Part shown: positions 1 to 5,715 of the stretch, piece after piece | Layout: each line of letters starts with the position of its first letter | Position numbering within the stretch: the first letter of the stretch is position 1 | Position numbers and translations under genes: made by a program | Assembly (NCBI GenBank): GCA_005809115.1 | Contig: SYLK01000591.1 | Span: 1-5,945, forward strand | Reading direction: 5' to 3' | Length of the DNA stretch: 5,945 nucleotides | DNA from: Planctomyces sp. | GTDB lineage: Bacteria; Planctomycetota; Planctomycetia; Planctomycetales; Planctomycetaceae | Notes under the pieces: model-generated | The model's input: the letters and a program-made list of their open reading frames with translations, nothing else | The model's database searches: none | What the model was told of the DNA's origin: nothing

Positions 1-1779
1 GTGCAGAAGTTCGGTGGAACCAGTGTCGCGACGGCGGACAAAATCCGGGAAGCAGCTCGGCGGGCCATCGCCGCGAAGCGAGAGGGGCATCAGGTTGTGG
101 TCGTGGTCAGCGCCCGCGGTCACAAAACCGATGAACTCGTCGAGCTGGCCGCGGAGATTACCAGTCGTCCGCGCCCCCGGGAAATGGATATGCTGCTGGC
201 CACGGGCGAGCAGGAATCTGTCGCGCTGATGGCCATGGCGGTTCACGAACTGGGGGAACAGGCCACCAGTCTGACCGGGGCTCAGATCGGTGTGCTGACG
301 GACCCCACGCATACCAGAGCCCGCATCGTCAGTATTTCCACACAGCGGATGCGGGATCTGCTGGATGCCGGCCATCTGGTGATTGCCGCGGGATTCCAGG
401 GTGTCGACGCGGACTTCAATATCACGACACTGGGACGCGGCGGCAGCGACACCACCGCCACGGCGCTGGCTGCGGTCCTGAACGCTGAACGGTGCGAGAT
501 TTACACCGACGTCGAAGGTGTCTTCACCACAGATCCCCGGATCGTGGCCACGGCCAGGAAAATTGACCTGATTTCGTATGATGAGATGCTGGAGCTGGCC
601 AGTCTGGGTGCGGGAGTGATGCATTCCCGTTCCATCGAATTCGCCAAGAAGTACCGAGTGCACCTCCAGGTTCGCCCCTCCGGGTCGAACGGAGCCGGAA
701 CGCTGATCGCACCAGACCCGGATCAGTCACCTTCTGTCGTGACCGGTGTGGCATTTGTGCGAAACGAGGCCATGATCAGCCTGATCGGTCTTCCGGATCA
801 GCCGGGGGTCATGAACCAGCTGTTCTCACTGCTGTCGGACGCACGCATTCCCGTCGATATGGTGGTCCAGGACATCGCCAGTGAGAATACTGCGAATGTT
901 TCGTTTACCGTGGCAGAAGATGACCTTGCTGCTGCGCTTGAGGTTGCTCGTCACGCTGCTGAAAAACTGGGTGCGGCGGAGGTGCTGCCATCCACGGGAC
1001 TGTCCAAGGTGTCTGTGGTGGGTCATGGGATGCTGTCGCACACCGGCGTCGCGGCGCGAATGTTCCAGATTCTCGCCCGCCGCGGCATCAATATTCACGT
1101 TGTCACAACCAGCGAAATCAAGATTTCCGTGCTGATTGACCGATCCCAGTGTCAGGCGGCTGTCAACGCCGCACACGACGGATTCGAACTGCACAAGTCC
1201 GTTGCCGCCCTGCCGGAAATCGGCATTGCTGCGGCCGAACGTCGCGGTCTGCCGCAGGAAGGCCGTTCACAGCTGGCCGAAGACATCGCCTCGCAGCTGG
1301 CTGGGATGGAAAGCATCGTGGTCAGCGACGTCTATGCAGACACAGACCAGTCCCGGATCACGCTGGCCAGCCTGCCGGATGATCCGGGGGTGGCTGAGCT
1401 GGTCTTCACTGCGGTCGCCGAAGGCGGCGTGCTGGTCGACATGATTGTGCAGAATGCGGCCCGTAATGGAGTCGCCACAATCTCGTTTACGGTCCCCGCC
1501 GGCGACATTGATCGATCGCTGCTCCTGCTGCGCGAGGTTCTGGAACGCTTCCCCGGCGCCCGACTCACCCATGACCGCAGAATCGGGAAACTGTCCGTTG
1601 TGGGCATCGGACTCCGCAGTCACACCGCTGTGGGCGCGAGATTGTTTCGGATCCTCGCCGAACATGCCATCAATGTGCAGATGATCAACACCAGCGAGAT
1701 CAAGCTCAGTGTGGTCGTGTCGGCAGATCAGGCGGGCGAAGCGCTGCGGCTGGTCCGCAGTGAATTCGGACTGGCGTAA
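1..1779 (+). CDS. lysC: Aspartate kinase with four ACT domains (5' end cut by window)
   Basis: Phosphorylates L-aspartate to 4-aspartyl phosphate, the committed cytoplasmic step towards lysine, threonine, methionine and diaminopimelate. Visible motifs of the amino-acid kinase domain: KFGGTS (residues 3-8), TGEQ (68-71), GRGGSDTTA (146-154), YTDVEG (168-173) and TTDPR (176-180). The regulatory half has two tandem ACT pairs: ACT1 about 258-320, ACT2 about 335-397, ACT3 about 450-515 and ACT4 about 528-590. TSEIKIS (370-376) and TSEIKLS (564-570) are the typical effector-site segments of ACT2 and ACT4. Ordinary lysine-sensitive enzymes have one ACT pair; the roughly 600-residue, four-ACT form is known from cyanobacteria such as Synechocystis and is consistent with planctomycetes. 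Family members usually begin with a few residues before VQKFGGTS, so the GTG at base 1 is probably an internal valine codon and the true start lies just outside. ACT content suggests feedback inhibition by lysine and/or threonine; the effector cannot be told from sequence. Confidence 0.96.
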   Translation: MQKFGGTSVATADKIREAARRAIAAKREGHQVVVVVSARGHKTDELVELAAEITSRPRPREMDMLLATGEQESVALMAMAVHELGEQATSLTGAQIGVLTDPTHTRARIVSISTQRMRDLLDAGHLVIAAGFQGVDADFNITTLGRGGSDTTATALAAVLNAERCEIYTDVEGVFTTDPRIVATARKIDLISYDEMLELASLGAGVMHSRSIEFAKKYRVHLQVRPSGSNGAGTLIAPDPDQSPSVVTGVAFVRNEAMISLIGLPDQPGVMNQLFSLLSDARIPVDMVVQDIASENTANVSFTVAEDDLAAALEVARHAAEKLGAAEVLPSTGLSKVSVVGHGMLSHTGVAARMFQILARRGINIHVVTTSEIKISVLIDRSQCQAAVNAAHDGFELHKSVAALPEIGIAAAERRGLPQEGRSQLAEDIASQLAGMESIVVSDVYADTDQSRITLASLPDDPGVAELVFTAVAEGGVLVDMIVQNAARNGVATISFTVPAGDIDRSLLLLREVLERFPGARLTHDRRIGKLSVVGIGLRSHTAVGARLFRILAEHAINVQMINTSEIKLSVVVSADQAGEALRLVRSEFGLA

Positions 1780-1795
1780 TCGGATCGATGAGCCG

Positions 1796-1819
1796 CGGAA
1801 TCGCGTTGCCGTGATTCCG
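1796..1819 (+). terminator. Possible weak terminator hairpin after aspartokinase
   Basis: A 10-bp stem (CGGAATCGCG with CGTGATTCCG, one G-U pair) and a TTGC loop lie 16 bases after the aspartokinase stop. The following bases (GAGAATCGATTTATC) are only mildly T-rich, so this is not a canonical intrinsic terminator. It may instead be a 3'-stabilising hairpin or act with Rho. Confidence 0.4.
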
Positions 1820-1983
1820 GAGAATCGATTTATCGGATTGTGTTGAGAAATATCCGCAGAATTTCAGGATCTGCTCCAGATTGCGGGTTTCCATGATCAA
1901 CTCCGCCACGATTCGCCGAATTCGAAGGTGCTGGAGGTTCTGCATTGACTATCCCCCGATCGGAAGAGGGCAGGATTATCGAC

Positions 1984-2011
1984 TTGCGTCACGGCGGATG
2001 GGCTTTAGAAT
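1984..2011 (+). promoter_or_regulatory. Possible sigma70-type promoter for the HTH-repeat gene
   Basis: TTGCGT (1984-1989), a 16-base spacer and TAGAAT (2006-2011) resemble -35 and -10 boxes; the -10 matches five of six consensus positions, the -35 only three or four. Transcription from here would give a leader of about 180 bases containing the inverted repeat at 2094-2118. This is a consensus match by eye, and planctomycete promoters are poorly defined. Confidence 0.3.
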
Positions 2012-2093
2012 TGCGCATTACAGGCAAATTGCACAGTTTTTTCTGGATCTGTCAGCGTGTTCCGTCAAACTGCACGTTTCAGAGCCAGACGCG

Positions 2094-2118
2094 ATGCTGC
2101 CGTTTGTGATTGCAGCAT
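2094..2118. repeat. Inverted repeat in leader of HTH-repeat gene
   Basis: Perfect 7-bp arms ATGCTGC (2094-2100) and GCAGCAT (2112-2118) are separated by 11 bases, about 80 bases before the ATG at 2201. The spacing fits a dimeric regulator's operator, or a hairpin in the mRNA leader. No T-tract follows, so it is not a terminator. A 7-bp match could still be chance. Confidence 0.35.
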
Positions 2119-2200
2119 GTTCATCCCGTGTGAGCGGGGAAATGCCTGCCGGGTTAATGAGTCGCGTGTATTCTTGGGTTTCCTGGGGGTAGGGTGAGAC

Positions 2201-3793
2201 ATGAACCGGAAGTATTTGAGCCTTGAAGAGGCGGCTGATCGACTGGGTCTGTCCGTCGAGCAGCTGATGCGACATCGGGAGCAGGGAGAGATCCGCGGGT
2301 TTGCCGACCGTGGCAGCTGGAAATTCCGGGACGAAGACGTGGACGAATTCCTGCGAAGCCGCCAGGCGGATTCGTCGCCCGACGTCCCCCTGGCCGACTC
2401 AGGCGGAGCTTCGGTGCTGGACGACGAGGCGACTGATCTGTCCGCGTCCGACAGCGACGTGCGCCTGTTCTTCGATGACTCGATGTTTGAAGACAGTCCG
2501 CCGGTCCGGCCTGCCGGAAGCGACGTGCGGCTGACGGGCGACTCGGGGCCCCGGCTTGACGGCGGCAGTGCTGATGACGACCTGAATCTGGCTGGCTGGG
2601 ATGATGATCGCAGCAGCAAGACCTCGGATTCCGACAGCGACGTGCAGCTGGTCGGCAACAAGACCGACCCCGAAGTGAATCTGGCCGGAGCGGGAGACGG
2701 CCGGATCGCCATAGGTGATTCCGACAGTGATGTTCGTCTGAGTGATGATCAGGGCGGTACCGCAGACGACAGCGGAATCACTCTGTTTGACGAACTCGAC
2801 TCTGACAGCGATGTGAAACTGACCGGCGCGGAAGCCCTCCTGTCCGACGACAGTGACAGTGATGTCAAACTGGCTCCGGGCCTCACCCGTACGGACAGCG
2901 ATATCCGGCTGACGGGAGATACACCAGCCGGGAAGAAACCGAAACCGGGTAACCTTGGTCTGACGCCCCACGACAGTGACCTGAAACTCATTGACTCGCC
3001 ATCGAAGGTGCGTCGCCAGGCGTCTGACGACAGCGGGATCTCGCTCACTGGCAGTGAAAGCGGGATCTCGCTCGAAGTCGACAGCGGCATCAGCCTGGAG
3101 GCGGATGACAGCGGAATATCGCTTGAGAGTTTTGACAGCGGAACGGATCTGGGCACTGACGACAGCGGCATCTCGCTCGACGCAGCAGACAGCGGCATCA
3201 CGTTGTCATCCAGTCCCGACAGCGGCATCTCGCTCGAATCCGGAGACGCGAGTCGCACGATGCCGATGAAGTCAGTTCCGGGGGGCCGAAAAGCACTCCG
3301 CGACGCCGGCGGTATGACCACTGAGTTCGATATTCCCGCCAGAAAGGCCGGCTCGGACAGCGAATTTGAACTCGCCGGACTGGGTGACGATGACGACGAA
3401 GGGGACGTTGGCACCGGCACGGACGTGCTGAAATTCAGTGACGAGGATTTTGACAAGGCTGGTTCAAAAAAGAAGGCCGCGGTCGCTGAAGACGAGTCTT
3501 ACGATGACGAAGAGTACGAGGAAGGCTTCGACGACGAGGAATTGTCTGCGGAAGATGAATACGACGACGAGGATGAAGAGGCCGAATTCGCTGCCCCGGC
3601 CGGCACGCGAGCGTCCCAGCGGGGCGAAGCGGCCTGGGGCACAGGCCTGAATGTGATGATTGGAATCGGCTCGGTGTTGTCAGTCGTGTGCTCTCTGACA
3701 GGCATCGAACTTGTTCGCACCATGTGGTTGTGGACACAGCCCGGTTCACCGAAATCCAGCATCCTGGAGATCTTCGGCGGCCTGTTTGGCTGA
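2201..3793 (+). CDS. HTH protein with acidic SDVxL/DSGISL repeats and C-terminal membrane segment
   Basis: Residues 3-54 (YLSLEEAADRLGLS...GSWKFRDEDVDEFL) match the excisionase/MerR-like winged helix family (HTH_17 type), so the N-terminus probably binds DNA or acts as a small adaptor. An acidic low-complexity region follows. SDV/IxL-type motifs start at residues 85, 107, 146, 176, 203, 220, 233 and 259 (last one SDLKL), with irregular spacing. DSGISL-type motifs start at 277, 286, 294, 303, 312, 321, 330 and 340, averaging exactly 9 residues apart; an isolated DSGITL sits at 190. Residues 394-464 are nearly all D/E, with a short KKK at 423-425. Residues about 483-511 (LNVMIGIGSVLSVVCSLTGIELV...) form one likely membrane helix, followed by a short tail ending IFGGLFG. 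There is no signal peptide, so the N-terminus should be cytoplasmic. The ATG is preceded by AGGGTGA at 2191-2197, a weak Shine-Dalgarno. The architecture is seen in planctomycete hypothetical proteins; the function is unknown to me. The gene stands alone between a long leader and a strong terminator. Confidence 0.9.
   Translation: MNRKYLSLEEAADRLGLSVEQLMRHREQGEIRGFADRGSWKFRDEDVDEFLRSRQADSSPDVPLADSGGASVLDDEATDLSASDSDVRLFFDDSMFEDSPPVRPAGSDVRLTGDSGPRLDGGSADDDLNLAGWDDDRSSKTSDSDSDVQLVGNKTDPEVNLAGAGDGRIAIGDSDSDVRLSDDQGGTADDSGITLFDELDSDSDVKLTGAEALLSDDSDSDVKLAPGLTRTDSDIRLTGDTPAGKKPKPGNLGLTPHDSDLKLIDSPSKVRRQASDDSGISLTGSESGISLEVDSGISLEADDSGISLESFDSGTDLGTDDSGISLDAADSGITLSSSPDSGISLESGDASRTMPMKSVPGGRKALRDAGGMTTEFDIPARKAGSDSEFELAGLGDDDDEGDVGTGTDVLKFSDEDFDKAGSKKKAAVAEDESYDDEEYEEGFDDEELSAEDEYDDEDEEAEFAAPAGTRASQRGEAAWGTGLNVMIGIGSVLSVVCSLTGIELVRTMWLWTQPGSPKSSILEIFGGLFG
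2453..2989 (+). repeat. SDVxL motif array (coding)
   Basis: Eight S-D-[VIL]-x-L motifs (x = R, Q or K) lie in residues 85-263 of the HTH-repeat protein, plus relatives such as PEVNL (157-161). Most are preceded by further D/S residues (DSDSDV). Distances between starts are 22, 39, 30, 27, 17, 13 and 26 residues, so this is a scatter of linear motifs rather than a strict tandem repeat. Confidence 0.85.
3029..3235 (+). repeat. DSGISL nonapeptide-period repeat array (coding)
   Basis: Eight D-S-G-I-S-L-like motifs lie in residues 277-345, with starts 9, 8, 9, 9, 9, 9 and 10 residues apart. The DNA copies share GACAGCGG at the front almost invariantly, but the Ile, Ser and Leu codons vary (for example ATC TCG CTC, ATC AGC CTG, ATA TCG CTT, ATC ACG TTG). 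This suggests an old repeat kept at the protein level rather than a recent expansion. One copy is degenerate (DSGTDL, 312-317) and one begins with E (286). Confidence 0.9.
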
Positions 3794-3839
3794 GAGATCG
3801 TGCACCGCTCCTGAATCGACAGCTACCGACTGATATCCG

Positions 3840-3868
3840 GCCGCAGGCAGACCTGCGGCATTTTTTTT
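3840..3868 (+). terminator. Rho-independent terminator of HTH-repeat gene
   Basis: GCCGCAGG (3840-3847), loop CAGA and CCTGCGGC (3852-3859) form a perfect 8-bp GC-rich stem, followed by A and eight Ts (3861-3868). It begins 46 bases after the stop at 3793. This is a canonical intrinsic terminator on the plus strand, and it separates transcription from the downstream gene. Confidence 0.92.
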
Positions 3869-4016
3869 GCGCTCGACCGAAGTGGCGAATCGCCTGGCCG
3901 CCGCATCTCCTCGTGCCGAACGACCGCAAATACCGCCGTCACGCAGGTCTCTGTGGCGCGATGTGCTGCGTTCCATGTTTTTTCTTGATTTCGCTGCTGG
4001 GCATCGCCACATTGAC

Positions 4017-4075
4017 GGACCAGAGTCACACCCGGACCAGCGTCACACTCAGACCAGCGTCGCACTCGGACCAGC
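4017..4075 (+). repeat. 17-bp tandem direct repeat, three copies plus partial
   Basis: Copies are GGACCAGAGTCACACCC (4017-4033), GGACCAGCGTCACACTC (4034-4050) and AGACCAGCGTCGCACTC (4051-4067), then GGACCAGC (4068-4075). Adjacent copies differ at two or three positions. The 17-bp unit is not a multiple of three, so it does not support a coding role. It lies about 190 bases before the likely start of the exported-protein gene. It may be a cluster of protein-binding sites or a small replication-slippage expansion. Confidence 0.85.
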
Positions 4076-4202
4076 AGTTGCTGGCCGGGACGGCAGGAAA
4101 TGCCGCTGGAAGTCGGGAGTGCTCACCGCACTTTCCGAAAAACCAGCAGAACCGGAAATTCCCCTGTCCGGTCAGGCCGCGGCAGTGCGATTCGAATTGC
4201 GT

Positions 4203-4223
4203 GGGCGACGATCATCGTCGCCC
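4203..4223. promoter_or_regulatory. Perfect palindrome, candidate operator or hairpin
   Basis: Arms GGGCGACGAT (4203-4212) and ATCGTCGCCC (4214-4223) are exact reverse complements around a single central C. The 3' end is 38 bases before the ATG at 4262. The symmetry suits a dimeric repressor or activator site; as RNA it would fold as a 9-bp stem with a UCA loop. No T-tract follows, so a terminator is unlikely. The palindrome itself is certain; the regulatory role is inferred. Confidence 0.55.
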
Positions 4224-4261
4224 GTCCGGTTGCAGCGCGGTCAGAGGCGGTGAACAGCACA

Positions 4262-5287
4262 ATGTCGGCCAGGCACAGGGGGGTTGTGGGAGCAGTCGCG
4301 GCGTTTCGGGAACTCATCACGAATTCCTCAGTGCGTCGCCGACGTACAAAGATCGCTGCGGCAGCCGAAATCTGCGAACAGCGCTGTCTGCCTGCGGCAC
4401 TCGGAGCTGCTCCTTCCTTTTACCATGCGAGCGCCGGGCGCAACGCGGTCATGGGGTTTGTGTCCGACAGCAGCGCCGGCAATACTTTCACAGTCGAAGT
4501 GGATCTGCACGTCGACGGGACGGTTGACTATACACTGACAACAGTCTACGAGCCCGTTCTGCAGCTTTATATGTTTCGGCAGGATTTGAATAGTGCCACG
4601 ATTCCTCTGACGGAGTTCGACGTCAAGCTGACTCCGGTCGAACGCAATGCGGCCGGTGAACGCCAGGTCGGGCAATCGACCTACCTGTCAGTTTTGGAAT
4701 TCGAGGAGGACGTTCCCGTACTGGTAAGAGCCAATGCTACCCGTTTTCACCTCTACGGAGTCATCGACGACGCCCGCATTGGCTACGGTGGCAGATACGA
4801 TGTCGAGGTTGCCGTCGGCAGCCCGACCAGCGCATTCACATCGTGGGGCCAGACAGACAATGACGGAGCGTTCTTCCTCAACAACCGCGCCCCGCAGAAC
4901 GTCGGGCCGCTGGATCTGTATGTGCGCATCCGGGAAACCTCCACGTCTCCGAATCTGGTCAGTCCGAGCCGAAAGATTTCATACAACACGAATCCTCCGT
5001 CACCTCCACCAGGTTATCAGGATCCTGACGCCATCAACCTGAGTTTCAATGGCAGCACAGCAACAGACTTCGACTCCCCCATTCCGTTCCAGGGTCCGAT
5101 CGCAGTTCAACCGTGGGCGGAAGCACCGACGGCAGGCAGGCCCGCCGCAGCCAGCCCGCTGGTGGGCAACGCGTTCCCGGACGATGCGATTGCAGCGGGT
5201 ACCGAGAGCAACCGGGCGACGGATCTGGCCTTCAGCCTGAACCTGCCGGGTGAAGAGGAAGACTCCTGGCTGGAGTTTCTTGTTTGA
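4262..5287 (+). CDS. Probable exported protein with degenerate LEPR-XLL-like N-terminus, function unknown
   Basis: With the ATG at 4262 the product has 341 residues. The N-terminus has a basic run RRRR (25-28) followed by KIAAAAEICEQRCLPAALGA (30-49). This resembles the planctomycete LEPR-XLL/LEDRCLPA segment found at the start of many large surface or secreted proteins, although the usual Leu before Glu is Cys here. The rest is rich in beta-type sequence (TFTVEVDLHVDGTVDYTLTTVY). Residues about 163-230 include YDVEVAVG, TDNDGAFFL and LDLYVRIRETS, reminiscent of transthyretin/Cna-B-like or carboxypeptidase-regulatory folds. A Pro-rich linker NPPSPPPGY (244-252) and an acidic end (GEEEDSWLEFLV) follow. 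No catalytic motif is recognised. The frame is open back to an ATG at 4100, but the extra 54 residues look unlike a leader and would cover the palindrome at 4203-4223, so 4262 is preferred; no strong Shine-Dalgarno marks either start. It converges on the FHA gene with a 20-bp gap. Confidence 0.75.
   Translation: MSARHRGVVGAVAAFRELITNSSVRRRRTKIAAAAEICEQRCLPAALGAAPSFYHASAGRNAVMGFVSDSSAGNTFTVEVDLHVDGTVDYTLTTVYEPVLQLYMFRQDLNSATIPLTEFDVKLTPVERNAAGERQVGQSTYLSVLEFEEDVPVLVRANATRFHLYGVIDDARIGYGGRYDVEVAVGSPTSAFTSWGQTDNDGAFFLNNRAPQNVGPLDLYVRIRETSTSPNLVSPSRKISYNTNPPSPPPGYQDPDAINLSFNGSTATDFDSPIPFQGPIAVQPWAEAPTAGRPAAASPLVGNAFPDDAIAAGTESNRATDLAFSLNLPGEEEDSWLEFLV
5260..5285 (+). terminator. Possible terminator overlapping the end of the exported-protein gene
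   Basis: AGACTCC (5260-5266) and GGAGTTT (5272-5278) can pair as a 7-bp stem with one G-U pair around TGGCT, and the next bases are CTTGTTT. The T-tract is interrupted and the structure lies inside the last codons, so this is only a candidate. No better terminator is visible between the two convergent genes. Confidence 0.3.
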
Positions 5288-5307
5288 GCGACTGCCTGTC
5301 CAGCAGT

Positions 5308-5715
5308 TCAGATGCCTTCCCATCGGTCTGACTGTGGCGGGGAGGGGGGGTGTCTGAGTCGCAGCTCGCGCGTGGTTTTTTCGAGTGGATTCACGGTCGG
5401 TTCCACCGGATCGGTTTCGATTTCGATTTCGACCGTCATCTCGGTTTCCCCCAGCAGAATGCGGTCACCCGATTTCAGTTCGGCGCAGTCAACATCGCGG
5501 TCGTTGACGATGGTGAGGTTGGTCGAGCCCTGATCCGCGATCTCGAACTTCCCGGAGTCAGACAGCCGGAACTCTGCGTGAATCCGGCTCAGAAGTCCAT
5601 CGGTAATCGCGATGTCGGCGCGATGGCTGCGGCCGATCGTCAGTGGCAGGTCGTGTTCCGTGATCACGACTCTGCCCTGCGGAAATAGTTCGCACCTGAG
5701 AATCAGACGGGCCAT
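5308..5715 (-). CDS. FHA-domain protein
   Basis: A 135-residue cytoplasmic protein that is almost entirely one forkhead-associated domain, a module that binds phosphothreonine/phosphoserine peptides. Hallmarks are visible in order: GRS (28-30), SRIHAEF (43-49, with Ser43 and His46), GSTNLT (63-68, with Asn66) and GDRILLGETEMTVEIE (83-98). Arg29, Ser43 and Asn66 correspond to the usual phosphopeptide contacts. The Gly that normally follows Asn in GSxNG is Leu67. After the domain comes a roughly 35-residue polar tail with Pro-rich HPPSPPQ (122-128). There is no signal peptide or membrane segment. The ATG at 5715-5713 gives a domain starting directly at strand 1 (ARLILRCEL), which supports this start, but no Shine-Dalgarno is seen. 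It is convergent with the upstream plus-strand gene. Such proteins usually work with Hanks-type Ser/Thr kinases; none is in the window, so the partner is unknown. Confidence 0.92.
   Translation of the reverse strand: MARLILRCELFPQGRVVITEHDLPLTIGRSHRADIAITDGLLSRIHAEFRLSDSGKFEIADQGSTNLTIVNDRDVDCAELKSGDRILLGETEMTVEIEIETDPVEPTVNPLEKTTRELRLRHPPSPPQSDRWEGI

Larger units (their letters stand above)
1780..2200. other. 421-bp intergenic region
   Basis: No convincing gene. The only sizeable open frame on the plus strand (1881-2192) has no recognisable domain, no good ribosome binding site and an arbitrary-looking composition. The region is somewhat more AT-rich than the flanking genes and contains the hairpin at 1796-1819, a possible promoter around 1984-2011 and an inverted repeat at 2094-2118. 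It probably serves as the long leader and control region of the gene starting at 2201. Confidence 0.6.
3794..4261. other. 468-bp intergenic region
   Basis: After the terminator at 3840-3868 no convincing gene is seen. Several open frames cross the region on both strands, but they are Arg/Ser/Cys-rich, disagree with each other and lack recognisable domains. The region holds a 17-bp tandem repeat (4017-4075) and a perfect palindrome (4203-4223), both upstream of the exported-protein gene. No clear promoter was found. The open frame of that gene extends back to 4100, but the extension looks non-coding. Confidence 0.6.

Noticed and set aside
1881..2192. Plus-strand 103-residue open frame between aspartokinase and the HTH-repeat gene
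   Set aside because: No domain, no good ribosome binding site, odd composition, and it covers the candidate promoter and inverted repeat.
2065..2712. Minus-strand 215-residue Ser/Arg-rich open frame
   Set aside because: Shadow of the HTH-repeat gene; low complexity and no recognisable domain.
2749..3456. Minus-strand 235-residue Ser/Pro-rich open frame antisense to the repeat gene
   Set aside because: It is the mirror of the GAC/AGC-rich repeats on the plus strand; its repetitive PLSS pattern follows from that composition.
4017..4075. CRISPR array
   Set aside because: The units are directly adjacent with no spacers and are only 17 bp long.
3961..4527. Open frame beginning MCCVPCFFLISLLGIATL, which looks like a signal peptide
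   Set aside because: The n-region lacks basic residues, the rest is Cys/Arg/Ser-rich with no domain, and it runs into the exported-protein gene in another frame.
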